A stretch of 64,000 nucleotides of DNA from Rhodobacter sp. SY28-1 (GCF_005222785.1 NZ_STGH01000003.1:372001-436000); one strand, 5' to 3'; shown: positions 7,666 through 17,360, numbered from the stretch's first letter. Numbers and translations: made by a program. Notes: generated by a model not told the origin, from the sequence alone.

Positions 7666-9195
7666 GGTGAGGTCGGGCAGGGTGACGCCCGTTGCTTTCG
7701 AAAGCGTACCCTCAGCCACCAGAGCGGCAGCGCGGGCGAGATCGGGCGCAAGGTAGCGGTCTTCCTCCAGCGCATGGACCTGCGACCGCAGCGCCCGGAC
7801 GGCGGCCTGCAAGGGGACAGAGGTCTTCAGTGGTGCGCGGAACTCGACGCCCTGGGTGGCGCAAAGCGCCTCGACGCCAAGGATCACGTTCAGGTTCTTC
7901 ACCATCCGCCGCAGCCGCCGTGCGCCGTGGGCGGCCATGCTGACATGGTCCTCCTGGTTTGCGGAGGTCGGCGTCGAGTCGATCACCGTGGGATGCGCGA
8001 GGTGCTTGTTCTCGCTCATCAGCGCTGCCGTCGTCACCTCGGCGATCATCAGGCCAGAGTTGAGGCCGGGCTTCGGGGTCAGGAAGGCGGGCAGGTCGAA
8101 GGACAACGTCGGATCGACCATCAGCGCCACCCGGCGCTGCGCAATCGCGCCGATCTCGGCCAAAGCCATCGCGATCATATCGGCTGCAAAACCAACGGGT
8201 TCCGCGTGGAAGTTGCCACCACTGACGATCTGGCCATCGGACAGGACGAGGGGATTGTCGGTCGCGGCGTTCGCCTCGATCTCCAGTGTCCGCGCGGCCA
8301 TGCGGAGGACATCCATCGCCGCCCCCGTCACCTGCGGCTGGCAGCGGATGCAATAGGGGTCCTGCACCCGGGTATCGCCGTCCCGGTGGCTGTCGCGGAT
8401 CTCGCTGCCTGCCAGAAGTGCCCGCATCGTCGCCGCCGCAGCAATCTGGCCGGGCTGGCCGCGCAGCGCATGGATTTCCGGCTCCAGGGGCGCGGTCGAG
8501 CCCATGATCGCGTCCGTCGAAAGCGCCGAGATCACCAGCGCTTCGCGCGCCGCCTGCCAGGCCTGGAACAGGCCCGCGAGCGCATAAGCCGTGGAAAACT
8601 GCGTGCCGTTGATCAGCGCCAGCCCCTCCTTCGCACCCAGTGTGATCGGGGAAAGTCCTTTCAATGCAAGCGCTTCGGCAGCGGGTCTTACCTGACCATC
8701 GACCATGGCCTCGCCGTGGCCGATCATCACGGCGGTCATATGGGCCAAGGGTGCAAGGTCCCCACTGGCACCGACCGAGCCCTGGTCGGGGATGACCGGG
8801 GTCACACCATGGTCAAGCATCCCCTCGATCAGCGCCACGACCTCGGGCCGGACGCCGGACGCACCCCGACCAAGCGAGAGAAGCTTCAGCACCATCATCA
8901 GCCGTGCCACGTCGTCGGGCATGGGCTGACCTACGCCGCAGCAATGAGATAGAATCAGGTTTTTCTGAAGCGTGGCAGTATCTTCCGGCGCGATCTTGAT
9001 GCTGGCCAGCTTGCCGAATCCAGTGTTGACGCCGTAGACCGCCACGCTGCCGTTGGCCGCCTTGGCGATGTGCCCGGCCGCACGGTCGATCCCGGGGCGG
9101 GCGCTGTCGTGCAGCTTGGCGGGCAGGCTGTGCCTGTATATACGCTCTAGCTGCGCGAGGCCGACTTGGCCGGGGATCAGGATTTCAGGCAACAA
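7651..9195 (-). CDS. hutH: Histidine ammonia-lyase
   Basis: 514 aa, full length. Removes ammonia from L-histidine to give urocanate, the first step of the pathway; cytosolic tetramer. The triad Ala143-Ser144-Gly145 ([12 protein letters not shown]) cyclises to the MIO electrophile. NTGFGKLAS (~57) and the FHAEPVGF region (~310) are also typical. The start overlaps the hutI end by 11 bp. The start region contains TGTATATACG (9135-9144) and the hutI end contains CGTATATACG (9205-9214); both fit the GTNTANAC pattern of HutC-type operators but also coincide with Ile-Tyr codons. The C-terminal codons are shared with repeat R1. Confidence 0.96.
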   Translation of the reverse strand: MLPEILIPGQVGLAQLERIYRHSLPAKLHDSARPGIDRAAGHIAKAANGSVAVYGVNTGFGKLASIKIAPEDTATLQKNLILSHCCGVGQPMPDDVARLMMVLKLLSLGRGASGVRPEVVALIEGMLDHGVTPVIPDQGSVGASGDLAPLAHMTAVMIGHGEAMVDGQVRPAAEALALKGLSPITLGAKEGLALINGTQFSTAYALAGLFQAWQAAREALVISALSTDAIMGSTAPLEPEIHALRGQPGQIAAAATMRALLAGSEIRDSHRDGDTRVQDPYCIRCQPQVTGAAMDVLRMAARTLEIEANAATDNPLVLSDGQIVSGGNFHAEPVGFAADMIAMALAEIGAIAQRRVALMVDPTLSFDLPAFLTPKPGLNSGLMIAEVTTAALMSENKHLAHPTVIDSTPTSANQEDHVSMAAHGARRLRRMVKNLNVILGVEALCATQGVEFRAPLKTSVPLQAAVRALRSQVHALEEDRYLAPDLARAAALVAEGTLSKATGVTLPDLTPFSV

Positions 9196-10378
9196 GACGG
9201 CCTCCGTATATACGTTGATGCAGCGCGGTGGCCCCGATGCGATAGCTCAGTTCCGCAGGATGGTCGGCGTCCCAGATGCACAGATCGGCCCGCAGGCCGG
9301 GCTCGATGCGGCCCCGGTCGGTCATTCTCAGGGCGCGGGCCGCATGGGCGGTTGTCCCAAGCAGCGCCTCCTCGGGCGTCAGGCGGAACAGGGTGCAGGC
9401 CATGTTCATCGCCAGCGTCAGCGAGGCCAGCGGAGAGGAGCCGGGGTTGAGATCGGTCGCCACCGCCATAGGCACCCCTGCTGCGCGCATGGCCGCAATC
9501 GGCGGCACCTGGCTTTCGCGCAAGGTATAGAAAGCGCCTGGCAGGATCACCGCAACCGTCCCCGCGCGCGCCATTGCGGCGATGCCCTCGGGCGAAAGGT
9601 ATTCCAGATGGTCTGCCGACAGCGCACCGTGTCCTGCCGCGAAAGCTGCGCCACCAAGGTCCGACAGTTGTTCCGCATGCAGCTTGACCGGCACGCCAAG
9701 CGACCGGGCTTCCGCGAAAAGCGGGCGCAACTCCTCGACCGAAAAAGCGATCCCCTCGCAAAAGGCGTCGACCGCGTCGACCAACCCCTCGGCATGGGCC
9801 GCATGCAGCGAAGGCAAGGCGACCTCGGCAATGTAAGCCGTCGCACGGCCTTTGTATTCCGGCGGAATGGCATGGGCGGCAAGGTGCGTTGTCCTGACCG
9901 TCGCCGGGCGTGACTGGCCGATCCGGCGGGCGGCGCGAAGCATTTTCAGCTCGTCCGCGACGGTCAGCCCGTAGCCGGATTTCACCTCGATGGTCGTCGC
10001 GCCCGAGGCGATCAACTGATCGACGCGGGGCAGCGCCCTTGCCAGCAACTCATCCTCAGACGCCGCACGGGTGGCGGTGACGGTCGACAGGATGCCGCCC
10101 CCGGCGCGCGCGACCTCTTCGTAGCTTGCGCCATTGAGGCGCAGTTCGAACTCCACCGCCCGATGTCCGGCAAAGACCGCATGGGTGTGGCAGTCGATCA
10201 GGCCCGGCGTGACGAGGCGTCCGGCGCAGTCGTGTTCAGGTAGCTTGCGATGGCCAGCAGGCAGGTCCGCCATTGGTCCGGCCCAGGCGATCCGGTCGCC
10301 GTCCAGCGCCACGGCGGCGTCGGGGATCAGACCATAGCCGTCGGTCATCGTCGCAAGGGTGGCATGGGTCAGGAGCAT
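9185..10378 (-). CDS. hutI: Imidazolonepropionase
   Basis: 397 aa. Hydrolyses 4-imidazolone-5-propionate to N-formimino-L-glutamate, third step of the hut pathway. An amidohydrolase-fold metalloenzyme: [12 protein letters not shown] supplies metal ligands His64 and His66; [10 protein letters not shown] and [11 protein letters not shown] are further family motifs. First gene of the minus-strand hut transcript, divergent from hutF across 66 bp holding a HutC-type operator. Its 3' end overlaps hutH by 11 bp, so expression is probably coupled. Confidence 0.95.
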   Translation of the reverse strand: MLLTHATLATMTDGYGLIPDAAVALDGDRIAWAGPMADLPAGHRKLPEHDCAGRLVTPGLIDCHTHAVFAGHRAVEFELRLNGASYEEVARAGGGILSTVTATRAASEDELLARALPRVDQLIASGATTIEVKSGYGLTVADELKMLRAARRIGQSRPATVRTTHLAAHAIPPEYKGRATAYIAEVALPSLHAAHAEGLVDAVDAFCEGIAFSVEELRPLFAEARSLGVPVKLHAEQLSDLGGAAFAAGHGALSADHLEYLSPEGIAAMARAGTVAVILPGAFYTLRESQVPPIAAMRAAGVPMAVATDLNPGSSPLASLTLAMNMACTLFRLTPEEALLGTTAHAARALRMTDRGRIEPGLRADLCIWDADHPAELSYRIGATALHQRIYGGRLVA

Positions 10379-10409
10379 CGGCTTGCCTTATGCATGATGT
10401 ATTGGCTAA

Positions 10410-10423
10410 TATGTCTAGACATA
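10410..10423. promoter_or_regulatory. HutC-type operator TATGTCTAGACATA
   Basis: Perfect 14-bp palindrome in the hutI/hutF divergent gap. Its core GTCTAGAC fits GTNTANAC, the known operator pattern of the HutC subfamily of GntR regulators. One site could control both promoters, with hutC encoded at the end of the plus-strand arm. Confidence 0.7.
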
Positions 10424-10444
10424 ATGCAAGTCAAGTGAGTCGCC

Positions 10445-11785
10445 ATGATCCTTCACGCCACATCAGCCTTGCTTCCCGATGGCTGGGCCAAAGACGTCCG
10501 CATCCGCATCGACGGGGGCCGGATCGCCGTGGTCGAACCGGGCGTGGCGGGGCAGGGCAACAGCGTGATCCTTCCCGCGCCAGTGAACCTGCACTCCCAC
10601 ACCTTCCAGCGCGCGATGGCCGGCCTGACCGAGGCGCGGACGGCGGGGCAGGACAGCTTTTGGACCTGGCGCGCGCTGATGTACCGGTTCCTGGACCGCC
10701 TGAGGCCCGAGGATGTGGAGGCCATCGCGGCGCAGGCGATGGTCGAGATGGCCGAGGCCGGTTTCTCGGCGGTCTGCGAATTCCATTACCTGCACCATCC
10801 GGTCGGCGGCGGCACCTATGCCGATCCCGCCGAGATGTCGGCGCGGATCGCCGAAGCCTCGCGAGAGACGGGGCTGGGACTGACGCATTTGCCGGTGATC
10901 TACGAACAGGGCGGGGTGGATGGCCGCGCGCTCGCCGGGGGGCAGCTGCGGTTCGGTTCGACGCCCAACGTCTATGCGGCGGTGCTGGACGGGGCAGGGT
11001 GCGCCCTCGGCGGGTTGCCGGATGCCGTGCTGGGCGTGGCTCCCCACAGTCTGCGGGCGGTCAGCCGCGGGACCCTGGACCGCGTGGCCGGAATGACCCA
11101 CGGCCCGATCCACATCCACATCGCCGAGCAGGTTGCCGAAGTGACCGAAGTCCAGGCCGCCTGGGGCGCGCGGCCGGTGGATTGGGCCTGCGCGAACCTG
11201 CCCCTCGATGCCCGCTGGTGCATGATCCACGCGACGCAGATGACACCGCCCGAGACCGCGGCACTGGCCCGGACCAAAGCGGTGGCAGGTCTTTGCCCGA
11301 TCACCGAGGCGAACCTCGGTGACGGCATCTTCGACGGACCGGGCTGGCTGGCTGCGGGTGGGATCTTCGGGGTGGGAACGGATTCCAACGTCCGCATTTC
11401 GCTGGTCGAGGAGTTGCGGCTGCTGGAATACTCCCAACGGCTTGGCCTGAAGGCGCGGGCGGTCATGGCCGACGGGCGCTCGACGGGGCGTCTTCTCTGG
11501 GAGGAGGCCGCAAAGGGCGGGGCGCAGGCAGCAGGACGCGGGACGGGGCGGATCGAGGTCGGCCAGTGGGCCGACCTTCTGGCGTTGGATACCGGCGACC
11601 TGCGGCTGGAGGGGCTGGCGGGAGACCAGCTGCTGGACGCTCTGATCTTCGCGGGTCGGGACGGCCTTGTCACCGACCTTTGGTCTGCCGGTCGCCACAT
11701 CGTGCAGGGTGGCCGCCACATCGCGCGTGAGGCGGTGGAGACCCGGTTCCGCGCCACCATGCGTCGCCTCAGGGACATGCTGTGA
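10445..11785 (+). CDS. hutF: Formimidoylglutamate deiminase
   Basis: 446 aa. Converts N-formimino-L-glutamate to N-formyl-L-glutamate plus ammonia, the branch used by pseudomonads and many alphaproteobacteria instead of one-step HutG. Amidohydrolase fold with LHSHTFQRAMAG (His50, His52), HIAEQVAEV (~222) and GTDSNVRIS (~315). The distinctive SFWTWRALMY near residue 77 separates HutF from guanine deaminases. The next required enzyme, N-formylglutamate amidohydrolase, is not in the window. The stop overlaps hutC (TGATG). Confidence 0.94.
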   Translation: MILHATSALLPDGWAKDVRIRIDGGRIAVVEPGVAGQGNSVILPAPVNLHSHTFQRAMAGLTEARTAGQDSFWTWRALMYRFLDRLRPEDVEAIAAQAMVEMAEAGFSAVCEFHYLHHPVGGGTYADPAEMSARIAEASRETGLGLTHLPVIYEQGGVDGRALAGGQLRFGSTPNVYAAVLDGAGCALGGLPDAVLGVAPHSLRAVSRGTLDRVAGMTHGPIHIHIAEQVAEVTEVQAAWGARPVDWACANLPLDARWCMIHATQMTPPETAALARTKAVAGLCPITEANLGDGIFDGPGWLAAGGIFGVGTDSNVRISLVEELRLLEYSQRLGLKARAVMADGRSTGRLLWEEAAKGGAQAAGRGTGRIEVGQWADLLALDTGDLRLEGLAGDQLLDALIFAGRDGLVTDLWSAGRHIVQGGRHIAREAVETRFRATMRRLRDML

Positions 11786-12468
11786 TGCTTGGCTGGGAAG
11801 ACATCCGCGCCGAGGTCCTGCGCCGCATCCGGGCGCGGGACTGGCCGCCGGGCGCGCTGATTCCGGGCGAGGAGGCCTTGGCCGAGGAATTCGGGGTGGC
11901 CCGCGCCACGGTCAACCGCGCCCTGACCTCGCTGGCCGAGGCCGGGGTGATCGAGCGGAAAAAGCGGGCCGGGACGCGGGTCGCCGAACTGCCGGTCCGC
12001 CGCGCACGGCTGGAGATCCCGGTGATCCGGCTGGACGTTCTGGGGCGGGGCCTGCCTTACGACTTCAAGCTGCTGGCCGACCGCCTGGCCCCCGCTCCCG
12101 TTCCGGTGACGGCCCGGCTGGGCCTGCCCGAAGGCACGCCGATGCGAAAGCTGGAGACCCTGCATCTGGCCGGGGGGCGGCCCTTCGTGCTGGAGACCCG
12201 CTGGCTGAACCCTGCGGTGCTACCCGTTCCGCTTCCGGACTTCGCACAGGTCAGCGTGAATGAGTGGCTGGTGACCCATGTGAGCCTCGTCTCCGGCGAC
12301 ATCGCCTTCACCGCTGAACCGGCCAGTCCCCGCGAGGCGGAGGTGATGGGGGTTGTCCCGGGGACGCCGCTTCTGGTGGCGGAGAGGACCACGCAGGGGA
12401 CGGGGGGGCCAGTGACCTGGGTCAGGCTCGCCCATGCGCCGGGGCATCGGGTGGCGATGACGTTCTGA
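11785..12468 (+). CDS. hutC: Histidine utilisation repressor, GntR/HutC family
   Basis: 227 aa. N-terminal GntR winged helix (PGEEALAEEFGVARATVNRA, residues ~30-50) and C-terminal UTRA ligand domain (~75-225). HutC proteins bind operators in hut promoters and release on urocanate. The ATG at 11785 overlaps the hutF stop; a GTG three bases earlier is also possible, with AGGGA upstream serving either. Being distal in the operon it represses gives autoregulation through the palindrome at 10410-10423. A small palindrome (12479-12493) follows the stop. Confidence 0.92.
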   Translation: MLGWEDIRAEVLRRIRARDWPPGALIPGEEALAEEFGVARATVNRALTSLAEAGVIERKKRAGTRVAELPVRRARLEIPVIRLDVLGRGLPYDFKLLADRLAPAPVPVTARLGLPEGTPMRKLETLHLAGGRPFVLETRWLNPAVLPVPLPDFAQVSVNEWLVTHVSLVSGDIAFTAEPASPREAEVMGVVPGTPLLVAERTTQGTGGPVTWVRLAHAPGHRVAMTF

Positions 12469-12478
12469 GGCCCCGGTG

Positions 12479-12493
12479 TGTCCACGCAGGACA
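12479..12493. repeat. Palindrome TGTCC-ACGCA-GGACA after hutC
   Basis: 5-bp arms, 10 bp after the hutC stop. Similar to the TGTCCAC/GTGGACA palindromes at 26821-26835, 54715-54729 and 5879-5894; possibly a degenerate member of that set. Confidence 0.3.
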
Positions 12494-12570
12494 GGGCGCT
12501 GGGGCACGGGATTTCAAGGGGTTGGCTGTGGGCGTTAGGGTGGTGTTAACCCGCTGAGCTTCGCCCGCAC

Positions 12571-12647
12571 TGTCATTTCCGCGAAGGCGGGAAGCCATAT
12601 TGCCGCTTTCGCGTGGTATCTGGGTCCTCGCTTTCGCGGGGATGACA
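12571..12647. repeat. REP-like inverted repeat with TGTCAT ends
   Basis: A 77-bp element in the 290-bp gap between hutC and the MORN gene. The left arm begins TGTCATTTCCGCGAAGGCGG; the right arm read in reverse begins TGTCATCCCCGCGAAAGCGA and continues GGACCCAGATACC. Such CCGCGAAAGCGGG elements are common, usually multi-copy, in proteobacterial intergenic DNA. Single copy in this window. Confidence 0.6.
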
Positions 12648-12758
12648 CGGGAGGAGGGGCAGGTTGGAACCCGCTTTCGATGATTGGTGCGCCTTTTCGG
12701 CGCGCTCTGAGCCGGACCCTAAGATGCGTCGGAGAGGAGAGTCGGGGTAAACCCCGAC

Positions 12759-14234
12759 CTACGGGTTTGCCGCCGGCTCCGCCGGGACTTCGCCCTCCAC
12801 CGGCGCGGCGGGGGCCTCGCCTTCCGCCGGAGCCGGTTCTGCCGGAGCCTCCGGCGGCGCCGTCAGCACCCCGTTCTGCCAGATCCCCTCGGCCACCTCG
12901 CCGCTAGCGTAGGTGAGCTTGCCCTGGCCCTCGCGTTTGCCCGCCTTGAACATCCCCTGATACACATCCCCGCCGGAATAGGTCGCCACCCCCTGGCCCT
13001 CGATCTGGCCCGCGACCCACTGACCCACATACTTGAACCCCTCGGTCGTCGAAAACTCGCCCTCGCCGTTGCGCAGACCCGCCTTGAACGTGCCCTTGTA
13101 CAAGCTTCCGTCGGGATAGACCGCCGCCCCCACGCCCTCGCGCTGGCCGTCGACCCAGTCGCCCTCATAGCGATAGCCGTCGGGATAGGTCATGACCCCG
13201 GTCCCCTGCGGGCGCGCGGCCTTGAAGGCGCCTTCGTAGACACGCCCATCCTTGTAGGTGGCGCGGCCCTGGCCCTCGATCACGCCCGCCACCCAGTTGC
13301 CCTGGTAGGTGGAGCCGTCGGGATAGGTGATCGCGCCCTGGCCGTTCGGCTGGTCATCCTTCATCGCACCGATGTAGACCGAGCCGTCGGGATAGGTGAT
13401 CGAGCCTGTCCCCTCCATCTTGCCTGCGACCCAGGCGCCTTCATACTTGAAGCCGTCGGTGGTGGTGAAACTTCCCTGGCCCTGGCGGCGGTCCTTGGCC
13501 CAGGCGCCAAAGTAGATGTCGCCGTTCTTGTGGGTCAGCTTGCCCTGGCCTGCGCGCAAACCATCCTTGAACTCGCCTTCGTAGACGTCGCCGTTGGGCT
13601 GGGTCAGGATGCCCTTGCCGTTGATCTGGCCATCCGCCCAGTTGCCCTGGTAGACCAGCCCGTCGGGCATGGTCAGGCGGCCATTGCCCGACCGCTGGCC
13701 CTTGACCAGCGTGCCCTCATAGACAGTGCCGTCGGGGTAGGTGATCTTGCCGCGGCCTTCCTTGACCCCCATCACCCAGTCGCCCTCGTAGGTGTAGCCC
13801 GAGGGGTTGGTGAGCTTGCCCTTGCCGTTGTGGGTGCCCTTGACGAAGCTGCCCTCGTAGACGGACCCGTTGGCATAGGTCGCGACGCCTTCGCCGGTCA
13901 TCTGGCCCTCGAACCAGTCGCCCTCATAGGTGCGTCCGTCCGGTGAGGTGATCTTGCCAGTGCCGTCCGGCTGGCCGTTTTCGAACGTGCCCTCGTAGAC
14001 CGATCCGTTGGGATAGCGCGCCGTGCCCTGGCCGGTGATCGCGCCATCCACCCAGTCGCCGGTGTATTCAAAGCCCGAGGGCAGCCGGTAGGTCCCGGTG
14101 CCGTGCTGGCGGCCGTCCTTGAAGGTGCCTTCGTAGACTGATCCGTCATCATACTGCTTGGTGATGACCTCGCCGTCCTGCGCCTGCGCGGGCAGGGCGA
14201 GGGCGGCAAGCAGAGTGACGGCAAGCAATCGCAT
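12759..14234 (-). CDS. Secreted MORN-repeat protein
   Basis: 491 aa. The ATG at 14234 gives a clear signal peptide (MRLLAVTLLAALALPAQAQ), so a periplasmic or exported location is expected. Then follow 18 complete MORN repeats and one partial one, all exactly 23 residues, of the form VYEGxFxxGxxxGxGxxxxPDG. Even and odd units differ (VYEGTF versus KYEGDWV types), suggesting growth by two-unit duplication. The last ~35 residues are Pro/Ala/Glu-rich. MORN repeats build long beta-hairpin rods that bind proteins or lipids; no catalytic domain is visible. Divergent from nadE. Function unknown. Confidence 0.85.
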   Translation of the reverse strand: MRLLAVTLLAALALPAQAQDGEVITKQYDDGSVYEGTFKDGRQHGTGTYRLPSGFEYTGDWVDGAITGQGTARYPNGSVYEGTFENGQPDGTGKITSPDGRTYEGDWFEGQMTGEGVATYANGSVYEGSFVKGTHNGKGKLTNPSGYTYEGDWVMGVKEGRGKITYPDGTVYEGTLVKGQRSGNGRLTMPDGLVYQGNWADGQINGKGILTQPNGDVYEGEFKDGLRAGQGKLTHKNGDIYFGAWAKDRRQGQGSFTTTDGFKYEGAWVAGKMEGTGSITYPDGSVYIGAMKDDQPNGQGAITYPDGSTYQGNWVAGVIEGQGRATYKDGRVYEGAFKAARPQGTGVMTYPDGYRYEGDWVDGQREGVGAAVYPDGSLYKGTFKAGLRNGEGEFSTTEGFKYVGQWVAGQIEGQGVATYSGGDVYQGMFKAGKREGQGKLTYASGEVAEGIWQNGVLTAPPEAPAEPAPAEGEAPAAPVEGEVPAEPAANP

Positions 14235-14416
14235 GGACGAATCCCCGGGGCATCTCGGGGCAGGGTAAGAGGGGGCATCCTGTGTGACAAGCTTCCGGGA
14301 AATCATCTCTTTGGCATCTTCTGCGGCAGGGGCGGCGAAACGACCGGCGTGTCGTCCTTGGCACTTTCCCTTGTGGCTTGGTCTGGTAGAAAGAGAGGAT
14401 ATTGTGGGGGCCTTCG

Positions 14417-16075
14417 ATGAGCGACACGTTCAAACTGATGCTGGCGCAGCTGAACCCGACCGTGGGGGCGATTGCGGCGAACATCGCGCGGGCCAAGGCG
14501 GCGTGGGACAATGCCAAGGCTGCGGGGGCCGACATGGTCGCGCTGACCGAGATGTTCGTGACCGGCTACCAGACCCAGGACCTGATCCTGAAGCCCGCCT
14601 TCGTCACGGCGGCGATTGCGGCGGTTGACGCTCTGGCCGAGGACTGTGCCGATGGACCGGCCATCGGGATCGGCGGGCCGGTGCGGCAGGGGGGCAGGCT
14701 TTACAACGGCTATTACGTGCTGGAGGGCGGGCGGGTCCATGCGCGCGTCCTGAAGCACCACCTGCCGAATGACGCGGTGTTTGACGAAAAGCGGGTCTTC
14801 GCCTCGGCTGATGTGCATGGGCCCTATGTGGTGCGCGGAGTGCGGATCGGCACGCCGATCTGCGAGGATGCCTGGCATCCGGATGTGGCAGAAACGCTGG
14901 CCGAGACGGGGGCGGAGATCCTGCTGATCCCCAACGGCTCGCCCTATCACCGGGGCAAGCCGAACCTGCGACTGAACCTGATGGTGTCGCGCGTCGTGGA
15001 GACTGGCCTGCCGCTGGTCTACCTCAACATGGTCGGCGGGCAGGATGACCAGGTGTTTGATGGCTCAAGCATGGTCTTGAACCCCGGCGGGCGGCTGATG
15101 GCGCAGCTGCCGCAGTTCGACGAATGTGAGGTGATGGTCACATTCCGGCGGGGGGCGGAGGGGTGGCAGGCCGATCCGGGCGAGATCGCGGAAATCCCAC
15201 CGATCGGCGAGGCGGACTATCGCGCCTGTGTGCTGGCCTTGGGCGACTACATGCGGAAGACGGGATTCAAGAAGGCGTTGCTGGGCCTTTCGGGCGGGAT
15301 CGACTCGGCGATTGTCGCGGCGATGGCGGTCGATGCTTTGGGGCCGGAAAACGTGCGCTGCGTGATGCTGCCTTCGGAATTCACCAGCCAGCAGTCGCTG
15401 GACCTGGCGACGGCGGCGGCGAAAGCGCTGGGGTGCCGTTACGACAGCGTCCCGATCACCGGGGCGCAGGCAGCGGTGGGCGAGGCGCTGGCTCCCCTGT
15501 TCGCGGGGACGGAACCGGGGATCACCGAGGAAAACATCCAAAGCCGATTGCGCGGCGTGATGCTGATGGCGCTGTCGAACAAGTTCGGCGAGATGCTGCT
15601 GACCACCGGCAACAAGTCGGAAATGGCGGTGGGCTACTGCACGATCTATGGCGACATGAACGGCGGCTACAACCCGGTCAAGGACATGTACAAGACCCGC
15701 ATGTTCCTGACCGCGCGCTGGCGGAACGAGAACCATCGTTCGTGGATGAAGGGCCCGGCGGGCGAGGTGATCCCCGAGGCGATCATCACCCGGCCCCCGT
15801 CGGCGGAACTGCGCGCCAACCAGCGCGACGACGACAGCCTGCCGCCCTATGAGGTGCTGGACGTGATCCTGGAATGCCTGGTCGAAAAAGAGATGGCAGT
15901 TGCCGATATCGTCGCCATGGGCTTCGACCGGGCGGTGGTGAAGAAGGTCGAGCACCTTCTCTATCTCGCGGAATACAAACGGTTCCAGTCCGCACCGGGC
16001 GTGCGGCTGACACAGAAGGCCTTCTGGCTCGACCGCCGCTATCCGATCGTCAACCGCTTCCGCGATGACGTCTGA
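14417..16075 (+). CDS. nadE: Glutamine-dependent NAD+ synthetase
   Basis: 552 aa, two domains. The N-terminal nitrilase-type glutaminase (~1-260) has the Glu (LTEMFVTGY), Lys (VLKHHLPND) and Cys (PICEDAWHP) of the catalytic triad. The C-terminal ATP-pyrophosphatase synthetase has SGGIDS at 292-297 and MLPSEFTSQQS. It amidates deamido-NAD+ using glutamine, the last step of NAD synthesis, in the cytosol. The ATG at 14417 matches the family start (SDTFKLMLAQLNPTVG). The 3' end overlaps the next small gene by 11 bp. Confidence 0.95.
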   Translation: MSDTFKLMLAQLNPTVGAIAANIARAKAAWDNAKAAGADMVALTEMFVTGYQTQDLILKPAFVTAAIAAVDALAEDCADGPAIGIGGPVRQGGRLYNGYYVLEGGRVHARVLKHHLPNDAVFDEKRVFASADVHGPYVVRGVRIGTPICEDAWHPDVAETLAETGAEILLIPNGSPYHRGKPNLRLNLMVSRVVETGLPLVYLNMVGGQDDQVFDGSSMVLNPGGRLMAQLPQFDECEVMVTFRRGAEGWQADPGEIAEIPPIGEADYRACVLALGDYMRKTGFKKALLGLSGGIDSAIVAAMAVDALGPENVRCVMLPSEFTSQQSLDLATAAAKALGCRYDSVPITGAQAAVGEALAPLFAGTEPGITEENIQSRLRGVMLMALSNKFGEMLLTTGNKSEMAVGYCTIYGDMNGGYNPVKDMYKTRMFLTARWRNENHRSWMKGPAGEVIPEAIITRPPSAELRANQRDDDSLPPYEVLDVILECLVEKEMAVADIVAMGFDRAVVKKVEHLLYLAEYKRFQSAPGVRLTQKAFWLDRRYPIVNRFRDDV

Positions 16076-16487
16076 ACTGGTCGTCTCCAGCTTCTACGAC
16101 CTCCGCGACGCCGAAGCCTTCGACCGGGCGGCGCGGCTTCTGCTCGCGCGGTTGCGGCTGACTGGGATGGAGGGTGTGCGAAGCTATCGCTTCCTTGGCG
16201 GCCCGCGCGACCGGCGGCTGGTCGCGGTCTATGAGGGTCCGCAGGCCTGGGTCGACCTGCATGACCGGATCACCCCCTGGGCGGAAAGCGCCGCCTTGCG
16301 CGCTGCCGCGCGACTGGCGCGGGTGGATGTCTACGGGCAGCTTTCGCCCTCGATGCGTGACTGGGTCGAAGACCTGGGCCTTGGTCGGCGACTGCGGATC
16401 CTGGATGGGCGCGCGACGGTGCCGCCAGAGCCAATCCGACGACCGGGTGAGGGTCGTGGCATCTTCCGGCGGCTTGCCGGGGGCTGA
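16065..16487 (+). CDS. Hypothetical protein coupled to nadE
   Basis: 140 aa, not recognised. Starts 11 bp inside the end of nadE, suggesting co-translation. The first ~90 residues (LVVSSFYDLRDAEAFDRAAR, then EGVRSYRFLGGPRDRRLVAV) alternate strand-helix in a way that recalls small ferredoxin-like dimeric alpha-beta barrels; no catalytic motif stands out. The C-terminal 40 residues are Arg/Gly/Pro-rich. Codon use matches the neighbours. Confidence 0.55.
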   Translation: MTSELVVSSFYDLRDAEAFDRAARLLLARLRLTGMEGVRSYRFLGGPRDRRLVAVYEGPQAWVDLHDRITPWAESAALRAAARLARVDVYGQLSPSMRDWVEDLGLGRRLRILDGRATVPPEPIRRPGEGRGIFRRLAGG

Positions 16488-16505
16488 AAGTCGGGTTTGC
16501 GAGGC

Positions 16506-17360
16506 TCAGCGGGCGGCGGGAAAATGCCGCGCGACAAGCTGGGTCAGCCTGCGGTGCAGGGGCAGGGTGCGGTGGCGGATGTGGATCGCGGCAAAGACCG
16601 GCTGGCGCAGGTCGGGCGCGTCCCCGACCGCCATGAATCGCCCGCCCGCGATCAGCTCGGTTGCCGTCTTTTCCAGCACATAACCCGACCCTCCCATCGC
16701 GGTCAGAAGCGAGACGACCGACCCCGACTGGCCGACGGACACGGGTGAGGTGGCCAGTTCGGGCGTCAGCTGGCGGTGCATCTCCTCGAAAGCGGGGGAG
16801 AAATGGGCAAAGATGAAGCGGCTGGGCGTGACGTCGGAGAGGCGGGGCGTGTCGGTGGAGATCATCCGGTAGGTCACTTCGCCCACAGAGTCGAAATGCA
16901 GGTCAGGGTGCGGCTTCGGGCTGAACATCACCGCGAAGTCGAGGATGCCGGTCAGCAGGTCGGCACACATCTGGTTTGAATAATCCGGCTCGATATAGAA
17001 GGCGGTCTCGGGCAGTGCTGCCCTGAACTCGGCCACCCAGTCGCCCAGATAGACGGCGGCAAGGTCATTCTGGATGCCGAGGCGGAGGAGTTGTGCCGCG
17101 CCCTGCGGGATCTGGATGCGCCGCTTGGCCTCGTTCCATTCATGGCGCAGCGCGCGGGCATGGGGTTCAAAGCGCTTGCCCTCTGGCGTCAGGTCGGTGC
17201 CTGCGCGTGAGCGGTCGAAGAGCCGTTGGCCGACCGCCTGTTCCAGCGCGCTGACGCGGGCCGAGACGGTGGATTGCGTGATCCGCAGCCGTTCCGCCGT
17301 GCGGTGGAAGCTGCGCGTCTCGGCAAGGTCGAGGAAGGTGTCGAGAAGGTCGATCTGCAT
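16506..17360 (-). CDS. LysR-family regulator of the adjacent demethylation operon
   Basis: 284 aa from the ATG at 17360. Typical N-terminal HTH (FLDLAETRSFHRTAERLRIT, then QSTVSARVSALEQAVG; residues ~5-50) and a periplasmic-binding-type effector domain (~85-280). Divergent from the six-gene amine operon, with a 19-bp palindrome (17438-17456) containing a T-N11-A LysR box about midway between the two starts. This supports control of that operon, presumably in response to a methylated amine or its breakdown product. Repeat R2 lies between its start and the box. Effector unknown. Confidence 0.88.
   Translation of the reverse strand: MQIDLLDTFLDLAETRSFHRTAERLRITQSTVSARVSALEQAVGQRLFDRSRAGTDLTPEGKRFEPHARALRHEWNEAKRRIQIPQGAAQLLRLGIQNDLAAVYLGDWVAEFRAALPETAFYIEPDYSNQMCADLLTGILDFAVMFSPKPHPDLHFDSVGEVTYRMISTDTPRLSDVTPSRFIFAHFSPAFEEMHRQLTPELATSPVSVGQSGSVVSLLTAMGGSGYVLEKTATELIAGGRFMAVGDAPDLRQPVFAAIHIRHRTLPLHRRLTQLVARHFPAAR

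Noticed and set aside
6760-8952. Long open frame (730 codons) on plus across hutU/hutH
   Set aside because: Antisense shadow of two clear hut genes in high-GC DNA; Arg/His/Gly-rich with no family motif.
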